Source: Bacteroidales bacterium
GTDB lineage: Bacteria > Bacteroidota > Bacteroidia > Bacteroidales > UBA932
Direction of reading: 5' to 3'
NCBI GenBank assembly: GCA_017617035.1
Contig: JAFZWV010000026.1
Coordinates: 22,983 to 86,982 of the forward strand
DNA: 64,000 nt
The notes under the pieces are model-generated. The model was not told the origin of the DNA. It did not search any database and saw only the letters and a list, made by a program, of their open reading frames with translations. Numbering within the stretch: the stretch's first letter is position 1; every line of letters begins with the position of its first letter. Position numbers and translations under genes: made by a program. This document shows positions 44,234 through 51,608 of this stretch, piece after piece.

Positions 44234-44854
44234 ATGAAGTGCGTTTTAATCGACATTAGCGGCGTTTTCGACCAGGAAGAGTTTACCGACCTGCCGTCCA
44301 TCGATCTCAAAGACCTCGAAGGAACCAACTGTTACTGCAGCCCCGAAGCTGCCGCTGTCATCAGCCATGAAATAGACCGTATTCCCCTTTCGACCGTATG
44401 CTGGATTGACACCGGGGATTATCATTACTTGTCGTACTTTAGGGGCCGCCAGATTACCGAGCCCTTCGAGCTCATACTCCTGGATAATCACACCGACGAC
44501 TTCGACGACGCCGACTGCCTTAGTTGCGGCAACTGGGTCCGTGCCCTTCGTCGCGACGCTCCAATGTCATTCCAAGCGGAGCGAAGGAATCCATTGTCAT
44601 TACCGGTATTTTTGTCCATCGACCTAGACGTTTTGAATCCCAACGAATTCAAAACCAACTGGGACCAGGGTACGATGACCTTCGACGAACTCATGGAAAC
44701 GATACGCTCCATCGCGGCGCAGCGTCGAATCATCGCAATAGATATCTGCGGCGGCATCACCGAATCCAAAGGCGCCCTCTCCTGCGACCTCTCGTTCAAT
44801 CGCCTCCAGCGCCAGCGCCTTCTTGATTTCCTTCAAAAATTATTTGCAGAATAG
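44234..44854 (+). CDS. arginase/ureohydrolase-fold protein with in-frame repeat copy
   Basis: About 207 residues, shorter than true arginases (near 300). Metal-site motifs are present: DTGDYHYL, LDNHTDDFDD and SIDLDVLNPNEF. The Asp/His ligands of the Mn site are therefore largely kept, but the substrate is unknown. The sequence MSFQAERRNPLS before LPVFLSIDLD is encoded by a copy of the 26-base repeat at 44565-44591 and has no place in the fold I know, so it is probably a tolerated insertion. Start chosen at 44234 because the -7 box ends at 44227; 44228 is the alternative. Confidence 0.75.
   Translation: MKCVLIDISGVFDQEEFTDLPSIDLKDLEGTNCYCSPEAAAVISHEIDRIPLSTVCWIDTGDYHYLSYFRGRQITEPFELILLDNHTDDFDDADCLSCGNWVRALRRDAPMSFQAERRNPLSLPVFLSIDLDVLNPNEFKTNWDQGTMTFDELMETIRSIAAQRRIIAIDICGGITESKGALSCDLSFNRLQRQRLLDFLQKLFAE
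44565..44591 (+). repeat. short copy of the coding palindromic repeat (copy C)
   Basis: TGTCATTCCAAGCGGAGCGA and the following GGAATC differ at two positions from the end of the full element in citX (51362-51388). It is read in frame inside the arginase-fold gene. Confidence 0.75.
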
Positions 44855-44873
44855 GAAAATAATACTACCTTTG
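44843..44873 (+). promoter_or_regulatory. tRNA-Phe promoter
   Basis: TTTG (44843-44846) and TACCTTTG (44866-44873) with 19 bases between them match the Bacteroidota -33/-7 consensus well. The -33 element lies within the end of the arginase-fold gene. Confidence 0.7.
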
Positions 44874-44887
44874 CAATCCCAAACAAT

Positions 44888-44960
44888 GGTGCTGTAGCTC
44901 AGATGGTAGAGCAAAGGACTGAAAATCCTTGTGTCGGCAGTTCGATTCTTCCCAGCACCA
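44888..44960 (+). tRNA. tRNA-Phe (GAA)
   Basis: 73-base cloverleaf. Acceptor arms GGTGCTG and CAGCACC pair fully; D arm GCTC...GAGC; anticodon stem AAGGA/TCCTT with loop CTGAAAA, anticodon GAA; T arm GGCAGTTCGATTCTTCC, with one mismatch in the stem. The 3' CCA is not encoded. Confidence 0.95.
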
Positions 44961-44963
44961 CAA

Positions 44964-44993
44964 AAAAAGACCGCAGTTCGCTGCGGTCTTTTT
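44964..44993. terminator. bidirectional UUCG-loop terminator
   Basis: Arms AAAAAGACCGCAG (44964-44976) and CTGCGGTCTTTTT (44981-44993) pair perfectly around a TTCG tetraloop. It ends tRNA-Phe on the plus strand and the M6 protease operon on the minus strand. Confidence 0.92.
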
Positions 44994-45009
44994 CGTTTAG
45001 TACAGTTCC

Positions 45010-47046
45010 CTACTGAACTTGTATCTTGAGTTTCAGAGTTTCCTTGCGGCCGTCTGGATAGGTCAGCTTAGCCTTGACGGTGTGGGTCCCGGCCTGGAGG
45101 GTAACGGGAGAATTGACGGCCTGGCCATCGAACTGCCATGCAACCTGCGCCTGGACGCCCTCGGGCAACTCTACACTGAGCGGGAAGACGGCACCGGTTG
45201 TATAAGTGCCGTTCTCGGGATCTGAGATGACGGGGATGCCGACCTGCGGGAAAGAGGTGGCGTCCGGCTCGTCGTAATACTCCATAGCCGCGGTAACCTT
45301 GGTGGTGTGCCGCTCCACATTGAGGTCCATCCAGTTAGTTGCACATCCTTTTTTCGAGAAGGTCAGGCGACCTTCATCTGCGCTGAAATCGTTAATGACC
45401 ATGGTGAACGATCCGTTGCTTTCGGTGATGGCCTCGCATATTTCCGAACCGTCTCCGCCAGGTCGGCTTAGCGCAACATAGACGCCTCCGATTCCGAAGC
45501 CGGCATTATCGAACACCTGACCCTTGATTGTCTTATCCGTCAAGAATGTGGATGTCAAGCTGACATTGCCGCCGGAATAGGCTATGGAAGACAGACGGAT
45601 GTGGGCATTGCCGTCCCAGTCTATCGGAGTATAGGTCGTAATGCTCGAAGCACCCGGGAACATCCAACTGCTCTCGGAGCCGCTGAAACGAAGATCCTTC
45701 TGCGCTGTCGACGGGATAACATAGAACATAGGATGGCTTCCGAAGGCATTGATATCGTTGTACCACTCCCAATGAGTCCAATGCTCATAGGCAGAAACTC
45801 CGCCTATGATATGGGACGAGGCTTTGTCGACATGATAAACCAACAGGCCTTTGCCGATCGGGGCGTCCCAGCCGCTGCCGTCGCGGCATTCCAGCAGGAA
45901 GTACTCCCCTTCTGTCTCGCAGGAAGTCTTGTATGCGATGTCGTCCTTGACGGAGCCGAAAGAAACCGGTCCTCCAGTCAGTTCGACTATGTCGTCGTCT
46001 ATCATCCAGTTCAGGTAAATGCGCTCCTCTGCATTGAAATACGGAGGGGTGCGGCCGTCGTTGTTGTAGCTACCCGAACACATGGTCGAGAAAGTATATA
46101 GCGCTGAGCACTGACCATTGTCGCTGTAGTCAGTGTCGTAGAAATCCGGCAATCCGAGGGAGTGGCCGAATTCGTGGCAGGTTGTTCCGATTCCGCACAT
46201 TCTGGTGCCCCTGTTGCCCTTAAGCTCGGAGGTACAGAAATAGCGGCTTACCCTCTTACCGTCGAAAAGATTATTTCCCGACATGTAACTCTGGTGGGGC
46301 CATATTGCATCCTCGGAACCGCCCTCTGCCGTGTTATAACCGGCATAGTAGAAAAGGGTCATGTCTACGTAACCGTCGTTGTCGTAATCGTACTGACTAA
46401 AATCTATCTGACTGTTCAGCAGGTTACATGCGTCGCGAAGGGCTTCGCCCGGACGGGAATCATGTGAAATAATGTTGCCGCGACTGTCCTTGACGGGTTC
46501 TCCATAGTACTTCATGTCATGGGGCAGGGTCACCGGGCCGTATACATCGAATATCGGCTGGAACTGGCCCTTTGAGTTGTCCATGTAAAAGTCCTGGACG
46601 CTGCCGGTTCCTCCGTTTGCAGAATAGTTGTGCTCATTGAGCAGAGCTTCGAACTGTTGAGCCGGGTTCTCGATGGAGAAGCCCAGATCGGAGTAGGCCA
46701 CAAGCAGGACAGGGATATGCCTAGCGCCATGGGTCATGGGGTTGGGGGTATGCGTACGCCTGTCGTTGAGTTTGCGCTCATCCAAAGCTTGCGCACGGCG
46801 GCGTGCGGCTGCTTTCCTGACCGAATTGTCGAGGGTGGTTTTACGCCAATAGCCGTTATCGTCCAGAACGACAACCTGATTTGTACCAGCTAGTGTCGTC
46901 CAAGCGAAGAATTCGTCGCCATGAAGTTCGAGCCTTACGACAGAGCCGTCGGGCTGGGTGTATGAGAAAGCGCCCGGTTTAGCCGGGATAGCGCTTGCCA
47001 CAGTTGCGATAAGGAAGGCCGCTGTCAATAATATGATCTTTTTCAT
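45010..47046 (-). CDS. M6 family secreted metalloprotease
   Basis: Protein of 678 residues with signal peptide (MKKIILLTAAFLIATVASA). The zinc motif CHEFGHSLGLPDFYD (HExxHxxGxxD) places it in the M6 immune-inhibitor-A group. Residues about 525-600 look like a carboxypeptidase-regulatory-like beta domain (IKGQVFDNAGFGIGGVYVALSRPG). The last about 80 residues are Ig-like (PVTLQAGTHTVKAKLTYPDGRKETLKLKI, in part). It is likely exported and degrades protein. It begins 3 bases after the BACON lipoprotein stop, so they share a transcript. Confidence 0.9.
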   Translation of the reverse strand: MKKIILLTAAFLIATVASAIPAKPGAFSYTQPDGSVVRLELHGDEFFAWTTLAGTNQVVVLDDNGYWRKTTLDNSVRKAAARRRAQALDERKLNDRRTHTPNPMTHGARHIPVLLVAYSDLGFSIENPAQQFEALLNEHNYSANGGTGSVQDFYMDNSKGQFQPIFDVYGPVTLPHDMKYYGEPVKDSRGNIISHDSRPGEALRDACNLLNSQIDFSQYDYDNDGYVDMTLFYYAGYNTAEGGSEDAIWPHQSYMSGNNLFDGKRVSRYFCTSELKGNRGTRMCGIGTTCHEFGHSLGLPDFYDTDYSDNGQCSALYTFSTMCSGSYNNDGRTPPYFNAEERIYLNWMIDDDIVELTGGPVSFGSVKDDIAYKTSCETEGEYFLLECRDGSGWDAPIGKGLLVYHVDKASSHIIGGVSAYEHWTHWEWYNDINAFGSHPMFYVIPSTAQKDLRFSGSESSWMFPGASSITTYTPIDWDGNAHIRLSSIAYSGGNVSLTSTFLTDKTIKGQVFDNAGFGIGGVYVALSRPGGDGSEICEAITESNGSFTMVINDFSADEGRLTFSKKGCATNWMDLNVERHTTKVTAAMEYYDEPDATSFPQVGIPVISDPENGTYTTGAVFPLSVELPEGVQAQVAWQFDGQAVNSPVTLQAGTHTVKAKLTYPDGRKETLKLKIQVQ

Positions 47047-47049
47047 TTC

Positions 47050-48288
47050 CTAGTCCTCCTTTTCGATTATAAAGTATGAGCCCGAGCTCTCCTTGAACCA
47101 ATATCTGTCTCCGTCTTTATAGACGAGGCAGACTGTGCACTGCTTGAAGAAAGGAACGTAGGCCCCGCTCCTAAGCCTCAACTGCATTTTATTCTCCTGC
47201 ATGTACGGGACGTCGAAAGGAATTCCGCTCAGTTCAACGGCGGAGATGACGCCTGTGCTGGCCACCCTTACCTGATAACTGCCGTCGGGATACTCCAGAA
47301 GCGAACTCTGGTTCCATCCGTCTTCGCCCCAGATGTAATCCTGGCCGTCTACAGAATAGAAACCGGGCTTATTCTCGAGCAGGAAAGGATCTACTGCGTC
47401 CTGAGTGACGGTAAGGCTCAAAGGAAGAGCATCGCCGCCCAGGAACTTGATCACACCTGTTCTGGGCTGGTCTCCGTTGTTTTCCTCAACCGAGAAGCGC
47501 TCCACACCCTCATTGAGCGGAGCCTTAGTCGAGATATGATGTATCCATGGCACAGATATCTCTACGCTATAGTCGACATTGTATTGTGTATCGACGCTGA
47601 ACTCCTGGGCTGCAAAAGCAAGGCTTACGGTAGCGTCGGAGCTGAGAATAATGTCTTTCTGGTACTGAACAACGGGCAGTTCCAGAAGATGCATTCCTAT
47701 AGTAACTCGTACACGGCCTTCCCTGGACCCAAGATTCTCATTTGCATCTTTGGCCTTGCACTCCAATACCGAGGAACCGCTCTCTCCGGAAGCAGATGTG
47801 ATGGTAAGCCACTCTGAGCCGTCAATCACCTCTGCGACCCATGAGCCGGGGGCATCGAAGGTTACAGAGCCAGGTTTGGTTCCTGAAAGCTCAAGAGTAC
47901 GGGGTTTGAAGAAAGAACCGAGGCCGCCCTGGACTATCTTTTCGGAAATCTCTCCCTTACCTGCCTTTACGACAAGAGTATTCTCCCTGTCCTCCATGGA
48001 AGTATTCTCACTCATCAGAATGTAGAAGCTGCCTCCTACGCCTTCTTCTGTCGATATAACCTTTATGCTTCCCCATGAAGGGTCTTCGAGTTCGGCTGTC
48101 CAGTGGAAGTCACACTTGACAGACACTAAGACTTTAGTCTTGAATGCATCGGGAGTCGTTGTTGCTACAAATATCTGTAGCTGCTCCGGGTAGCGCTCCG
48201 ACTCGGGTTTCTCGCAGGCGACTACGCCTCCGAAAAGGGCGCAGGCTGAGAGTAAATAAATTCCTTTACTTATAAGTCGTCTTAACAT
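47050..48288 (-). CDS. BACON-domain lipoprotein
   Basis: Protein of 412 residues with a lipobox (GGVVAC, about Cys25). Three Ig-like repeats resemble BACON domains: about 35-120 (WTAELEDPSWGSIKV), 125-210 (GSWVAEVIDGSEWLTITSASGESGSS) and 215-300 (SVEISVPWIHHIS). A C-terminal about 100-residue region is unassigned. BACON domains are thought to bind carbohydrate or mucin. Pairing with an M6 protease suggests a surface partner for the protease; this is inference. Confidence 0.82.
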   Translation of the reverse strand: MLRRLISKGIYLLSACALFGGVVACEKPESERYPEQLQIFVATTTPDAFKTKVLVSVKCDFHWTAELEDPSWGSIKVISTEEGVGGSFYILMSENTSMEDRENTLVVKAGKGEISEKIVQGGLGSFFKPRTLELSGTKPGSVTFDAPGSWVAEVIDGSEWLTITSASGESGSSVLECKAKDANENLGSREGRVRVTIGMHLLELPVVQYQKDIILSSDATVSLAFAAQEFSVDTQYNVDYSVEISVPWIHHISTKAPLNEGVERFSVEENNGDQPRTGVIKFLGGDALPLSLTVTQDAVDPFLLENKPGFYSVDGQDYIWGEDGWNQSSLLEYPDGSYQVRVASTGVISAVELSGIPFDVPYMQENKMQLRLRSGAYVPFFKQCTVCLVYKDGDRYWFKESSGSYFIIEKED

Positions 48289-48307
48289 ATGCTTGCAATA
48301 AATTGCA

Positions 48308-48315
48308 CAAAGATA
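48308..48315 (-). promoter_or_regulatory. -7 box TATCTTTG for the BACON/M6 operon
   Basis: Minus-strand TATCTTTG (48315-48308), 19 bases before the ATG at 48288. Confidence 0.45.
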
Positions 48316-48336
48316 ACCCTTTACGAAAATAATTCG

Positions 48337-48344
48337 TAATTTTG
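48337..48344 (+). promoter_or_regulatory. -7 box TAATTTTG for the citrate lyase operon
   Basis: TAATTTTG, 25 bases before the citD ATG, divergent to the BACON promoter. No good TTTG -33 element was found at the right spacing. Confidence 0.45.
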
Positions 48345-48369
48345 TTCCACTAAAACTGATTCACTGGCA

Positions 48370-48645
48370 ATGGAAATCAAAAACGCTACGGCCGGCACTC
48401 TCGAATCGGGTGACATCGTAATCCAGATCGCCCCGGGAGACGGCCTTAATATTGACCTCAATAGCACCGTCTCGGCCCAGTTCGGCCGCCAGATCAAGCA
48501 GGTCATCACAGAAACCCTCAAGGGGCTTGGAATCGAAAACGCGACAGTTACAGCTACCGACAAGGGAGCCCTGGACTGCACCATACGCGCACGTGTAACT
48601 GCGGCAGCCGTCCGCGCAACGGGTAAAGACGTATGGAAAGACTAA
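48370..48645 (+). CDS. citD: citrate lyase gamma chain (acyl carrier protein)
   Basis: Protein of 91 residues. NATAGTLESGDIVIQI carries the conserved Ser (about residue 13) that receives the 2'-(5''-phosphoribosyl)-3'-dephospho-CoA prosthetic group. DCTIRARVTAAAVRA is also typical. It holds the acetyl/citryl thioester during cleavage. It overlaps citE by 13 bases and is the first gene of the operon. Confidence 0.95.
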   Translation: MEIKNATAGTLESGDIVIQIAPGDGLNIDLNSTVSAQFGRQIKQVITETLKGLGIENATVTATDKGALDCTIRARVTAAAVRATGKDVWKD

Positions 48646-49523
48646 GGAGAACCATGATGTTCGTTCCGGGCAACAACCCCGGAATGATGGCAGACGCCCA
48701 CATCTATGGCCCCGACTCGATCATGCTCGATCTCGAGGACTCGGTGACCATGGCGGAAAAAGACACCGCCCGTCTGCTGGTATACAACGCACTTAAATCC
48801 ATAGACTACGGCGATACCGAAATGGTCGTCCGCATCAACCCTCTCAGCACTCCCTACGGTAAGAAAGACGTCGAGGCGGTCGTAAAGGCTGGTGTGGACG
48901 TCATCCGTATGCCTAAGACCGAAACCGCCGACGAAGTCCGCGAACTAGAGGCCGAAATCATAAAGGTCGAGACCGAGCTGGGCTGCGTAGGAAGGACCCT
49001 GATCATGGCCGCTATCGAGAGCGCACTCGGAGTCGTCAACGCCTTCGAGATTGCAAGCGCATCGAAGCGCATGATGGGTATCGCGCTCGGCGCAGAAGAC
49101 TATTCGGCGAGCCTGAAGACGCAGCGCACCCCCGGAGGGGCGGAGCTGCTGTTGGCCCGCGAGACGATAGTCGTAGCAGCCCGAGCGGCGGGTATTTCCT
49201 GCTTCGATACGGTCTACTCCAATCTCGACGACATGGAGACCTTCCGCAAGGAGGTCGAACTCATCCGCGACCTTGGCTTCGACGGCAAGTCCATTATCAA
49301 CCCCCGCCAGATCGAGGTCGTCAACGAAGTATTCACCCCCACCCCAAAGGCCATAGAAAAGTCGCTGAAGATAGTCGCCGCCATCAAGGAGGCCCAGGCC
49401 AAGGGCTCCGGCGTCATCTCAGTCAACGGAAAGATGGTCGACCGTCCGGTTGTAATCCGCGCCGAACGCACCATCGCTTATGCCATCGCATCCGGTGTTC
49501 TTAAAGAGGAGGACGTGCTATGA
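48633..49523 (+). CDS. citE: citrate lyase beta chain (citryl-ACP lyase)
   Basis: Protein of 296 residues of the HpcH/HpaI TIM-barrel type. LRRTMMFVPGNNPGMMADAHIYGPDSIMLDLEDSV and the ALGAEDYSASL loop are diagnostic; Glu/Asp ligands for Mg are present. It cleaves citryl-ACP into oxaloacetate and acetyl-ACP. Both ends overlap neighbours (citD by 13 bases, citF by 4). Confidence 0.95.
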   Translation: MERLRRTMMFVPGNNPGMMADAHIYGPDSIMLDLEDSVTMAEKDTARLLVYNALKSIDYGDTEMVVRINPLSTPYGKKDVEAVVKAGVDVIRMPKTETADEVRELEAEIIKVETELGCVGRTLIMAAIESALGVVNAFEIASASKRMMGIALGAEDYSASLKTQRTPGGAELLLARETIVVAARAAGISCFDTVYSNLDDMETFRKEVELIRDLGFDGKSIINPRQIEVVNEVFTPTPKAIEKSLKIVAAIKEAQAKGSGVISVNGKMVDRPVVIRAERTIAYAIASGVLKEEDVL

Positions 49524-50941
49524 GAAATTCAAAGGTAGTTTCGCTCGAAGAAGCAATACGCCGCTCCGGACTTAAGAACGGCCAGACAATATCGTTCCAC
49601 CACCATTTCCGCGGTGGAGACAAGGTAGTCAATCTCGTGGTCGACAAGCTGGCCGAGATGGGGTTCAAGGACCTCAAGCTCGCCGCATCCAGCCTGTCAG
49701 ACGTCCACGCTCCGCTTATCGACCATATCAAGAACGGCGTCATCACCGGAATCAGCACCTCAGGCCTTCGCGGCGAGCTGGCAAACGCCATCTCCCATGG
49801 CCTGCTGAAGGAACCGGTAGTCTTCCGGTCCCATGGCGGACGCGGCAGCGCGATTGCGAGCGGCGAGCAGCACATCGACGTCGCCTTCCTGGGCGCATCG
49901 TCATGCGACGAGCTCGGCAACGCCTCAGGCTGCCCGCGCTCCGAAAATGCAAAGTCGATCTGCGGTTCGCTGGGCTATGCCCTCCCTGACGCCGAGTACG
50001 CCGACCATGTAGTCGTCCTGACAGACGACCTGGTCGCATACCCCAATGTCCCCATGTCCATAAAGGCCAGCCAGGTAGAGTCGGTAGTGGTCGTTGAGTC
50101 CGTGGGCGACAGCTCGAAGATCTCTTCGGGCGCCATCCGCGATTCGAAGAACCCGCGCGACATCCTGCTCGCAAAGCAGGCCGCCAAGGTCATCATCGCC
50201 AGCGGCTATTTCAAGGACGGTTTCTCTATTCAGACCGGCACTGGCGGTGCTTCGCTCGCGGCCGTCAAATACATACGCGAGAGCATGATCGAGCAGGGCA
50301 TCAAGGCCTCCTTCGCCCTGGGCGGAATCACCGCGCACATGGTCAAACTCCACGAAGAGGGCCTGATCGACAAGCTGATCGACGTGCAGTCCTTCGACAA
50401 GGTCGCGGCCGAATCCATTGCCCATGACCAGTCGCACCAGGAGGTGTCGGCCGTGGACTATGCCAGCGCAGACCATCTCGGCTCGGCCGTCCATGCCCTT
50501 GATATCGTCATTCTTTCGGCCCTGGAGGTCGACGTGGACTTCAATGTAAACGTGCTCGTGGGCTCCGACGGCATCATCCGCGGCGCCATAGGCGGCCACC
50601 CCGATACGGCCGAGGACAGCGCGCTTTCGATTATCGTATGCCCTTTGCTTCGCGGTCGCATCCCTTGCGTTGTGCCTAAGGTCACGACGCTCATCACTCC
50701 CGGTTCGTCGGTCGATGTAGTCGTTACCGAGTACGGCATAGCCGTGAACCCGGGCAGGCCTGAGATTGCCGCCCGCCTAAGCGCCGCAGGGCTCAAGGTC
50801 GTGGATATCAAGGACCTCGCCGCGAAGGCAAGCTCTATTATCGGCACTCCCTATCCCCTGCCGTTCGGCGACAAGGTAGTCGGAGTGGTCATGGACCGCC
50901 ATGGCAAGGTGCTCGATGAGATCCATAACATAGTGGAGTGA
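49520..50941 (+). CDS. citF: citrate lyase alpha chain (citrate:acetyl-ACP transferase)
   Basis: Protein of 473 residues, slightly shorter than many CitF chains (near 500). ISFHHHFRGGDKVVNLVVDKLAEMG and the TGTGGASLAAVKYI and VTEYGIAVNPGRPE segments match the CoA-transferase-like fold of CitF. It swaps acetyl for citrate on the carrier. It starts within the end of citE (ATGA-type overlap) and its stop overlaps the GTG of citX. Confidence 0.94.
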   Translation: MRNSKVVSLEEAIRRSGLKNGQTISFHHHFRGGDKVVNLVVDKLAEMGFKDLKLAASSLSDVHAPLIDHIKNGVITGISTSGLRGELANAISHGLLKEPVVFRSHGGRGSAIASGEQHIDVAFLGASSCDELGNASGCPRSENAKSICGSLGYALPDAEYADHVVVLTDDLVAYPNVPMSIKASQVESVVVVESVGDSSKISSGAIRDSKNPRDILLAKQAAKVIIASGYFKDGFSIQTGTGGASLAAVKYIRESMIEQGIKASFALGGITAHMVKLHEEGLIDKLIDVQSFDKVAAESIAHDQSHQEVSAVDYASADHLGSAVHALDIVILSALEVDVDFNVNVLVGSDGIIRGAIGGHPDTAEDSALSIIVCPLLRGRIPCVVPKVTTLITPGSSVDVVVTEYGIAVNPGRPEIAARLSAAGLKVVDIKDLAAKASSIIGTPYPLPFGDKVVGVVMDRHGKVLDEIHNIVE

Positions 50942-51540
50942 TAACGCTCGAACAACTTTTGGACAGCCGGGACAGGCGTGTGCAGCACCAAAGCGAGTTG
51001 CTGTCGGCCTTTCCCGGGTGTTCGCTTATATGTCTGACCGTTCAGCTGCCCGGGCCCGTTAAACGCTCTCCCGATTCGCTGGTCATAGGCGGAGCGGGAC
51101 TGGCGGCTCTGATGGGCGTGTTCGGAAGCGTGCTTCGCCATGCCCAGGTACGCGACCTGGAGACCGGGTACGAGGCCTATTTGCTGGTTCCCCTGCCCGC
51201 GCTCGAGGTAAAGAAGCGCTGCTGCAAGATTGAAGACGAGCATCCGCTGGGGAGGTTGATGGATATAGATGTTATTGCTGAGATCTCTCCACGCGCTTGC
51301 TTCACCCCACCAATTTGCAATTGGCGGGGGCCCCGATCGCTTGGTCGAGACGACATTTCGGTTGTCATTCCGAGCGGAGCGAAGGAACCTCCTATTAGCC
51401 GTTCGGACATCGGTCTTTCGCCCCGGCGCTGCCTGTTGTGTTCGCGCGAGGCGCGTTACTGCATGAGGGCACACACGCATACAACTGAAGAGTTGCTTGC
51501 AAAAATTGCTAAAATGGTAGAAGAGTATACGAAATCGTAA
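50938..51540 (+). CDS. citX: citrate lyase holo-ACP synthase CitX with in-frame repeat insertion
   Basis: Protein of 200 residues, starting at GTG 50938 in a GTGA overlap with citF. CitX motifs flank an insertion: HPLGRLMDIDVI before it, and SRSDIGLSPRRCLLCSREARYC after it. Residues about 115-151 (EISPRACFTPPICNWRG and onward) are encoded by the palindromic repeat copy A and are absent from normal CitX as I know it; removing them gives the usual length near 165-180. CitX transfers the prosthetic group to CitD. Whether the enzyme still works is open, but the frame is intact through both conserved halves. Confidence 0.92.
   Translation: MITLEQLLDSRDRRVQHQSELLSAFPGCSLICLTVQLPGPVKRSPDSLVIGGAGLAALMGVFGSVLRHAQVRDLETGYEAYLLVPLPALEVKKRCCKIEDEHPLGRLMDIDVIAEISPRACFTPPICNWRGPRSLGRDDISVVIPSGAKEPPISRSDIGLSPRRCLLCSREARYCMRAHTHTTEELLAKIAKMVEEYTKS
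51280..51389 (+). repeat. protein-coding palindromic repeat, copy A (in citX)
   Basis: About 110 bases. It contains two palindromes: CCCCACCAATT/AATTGGCGGGG around TGC (51305-51329, one mismatch), and a second near 51341-51373 (GTCGAGACGACA...TGTCATTCCGA). The first 108 bases match copy B (53335-53228, opposite strand) at 100 positions without gaps; the first 58 are identical. The repeat is read in frame as about 37 codons of citX. Confidence 0.92.
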
Positions 51541-51608
51541 TATTATTCGTATCTTAGCTTTGTATTTCATAAGTGGGTCGTACCGGGAGTATTGGGAAGC
51601 CTGCAAAA

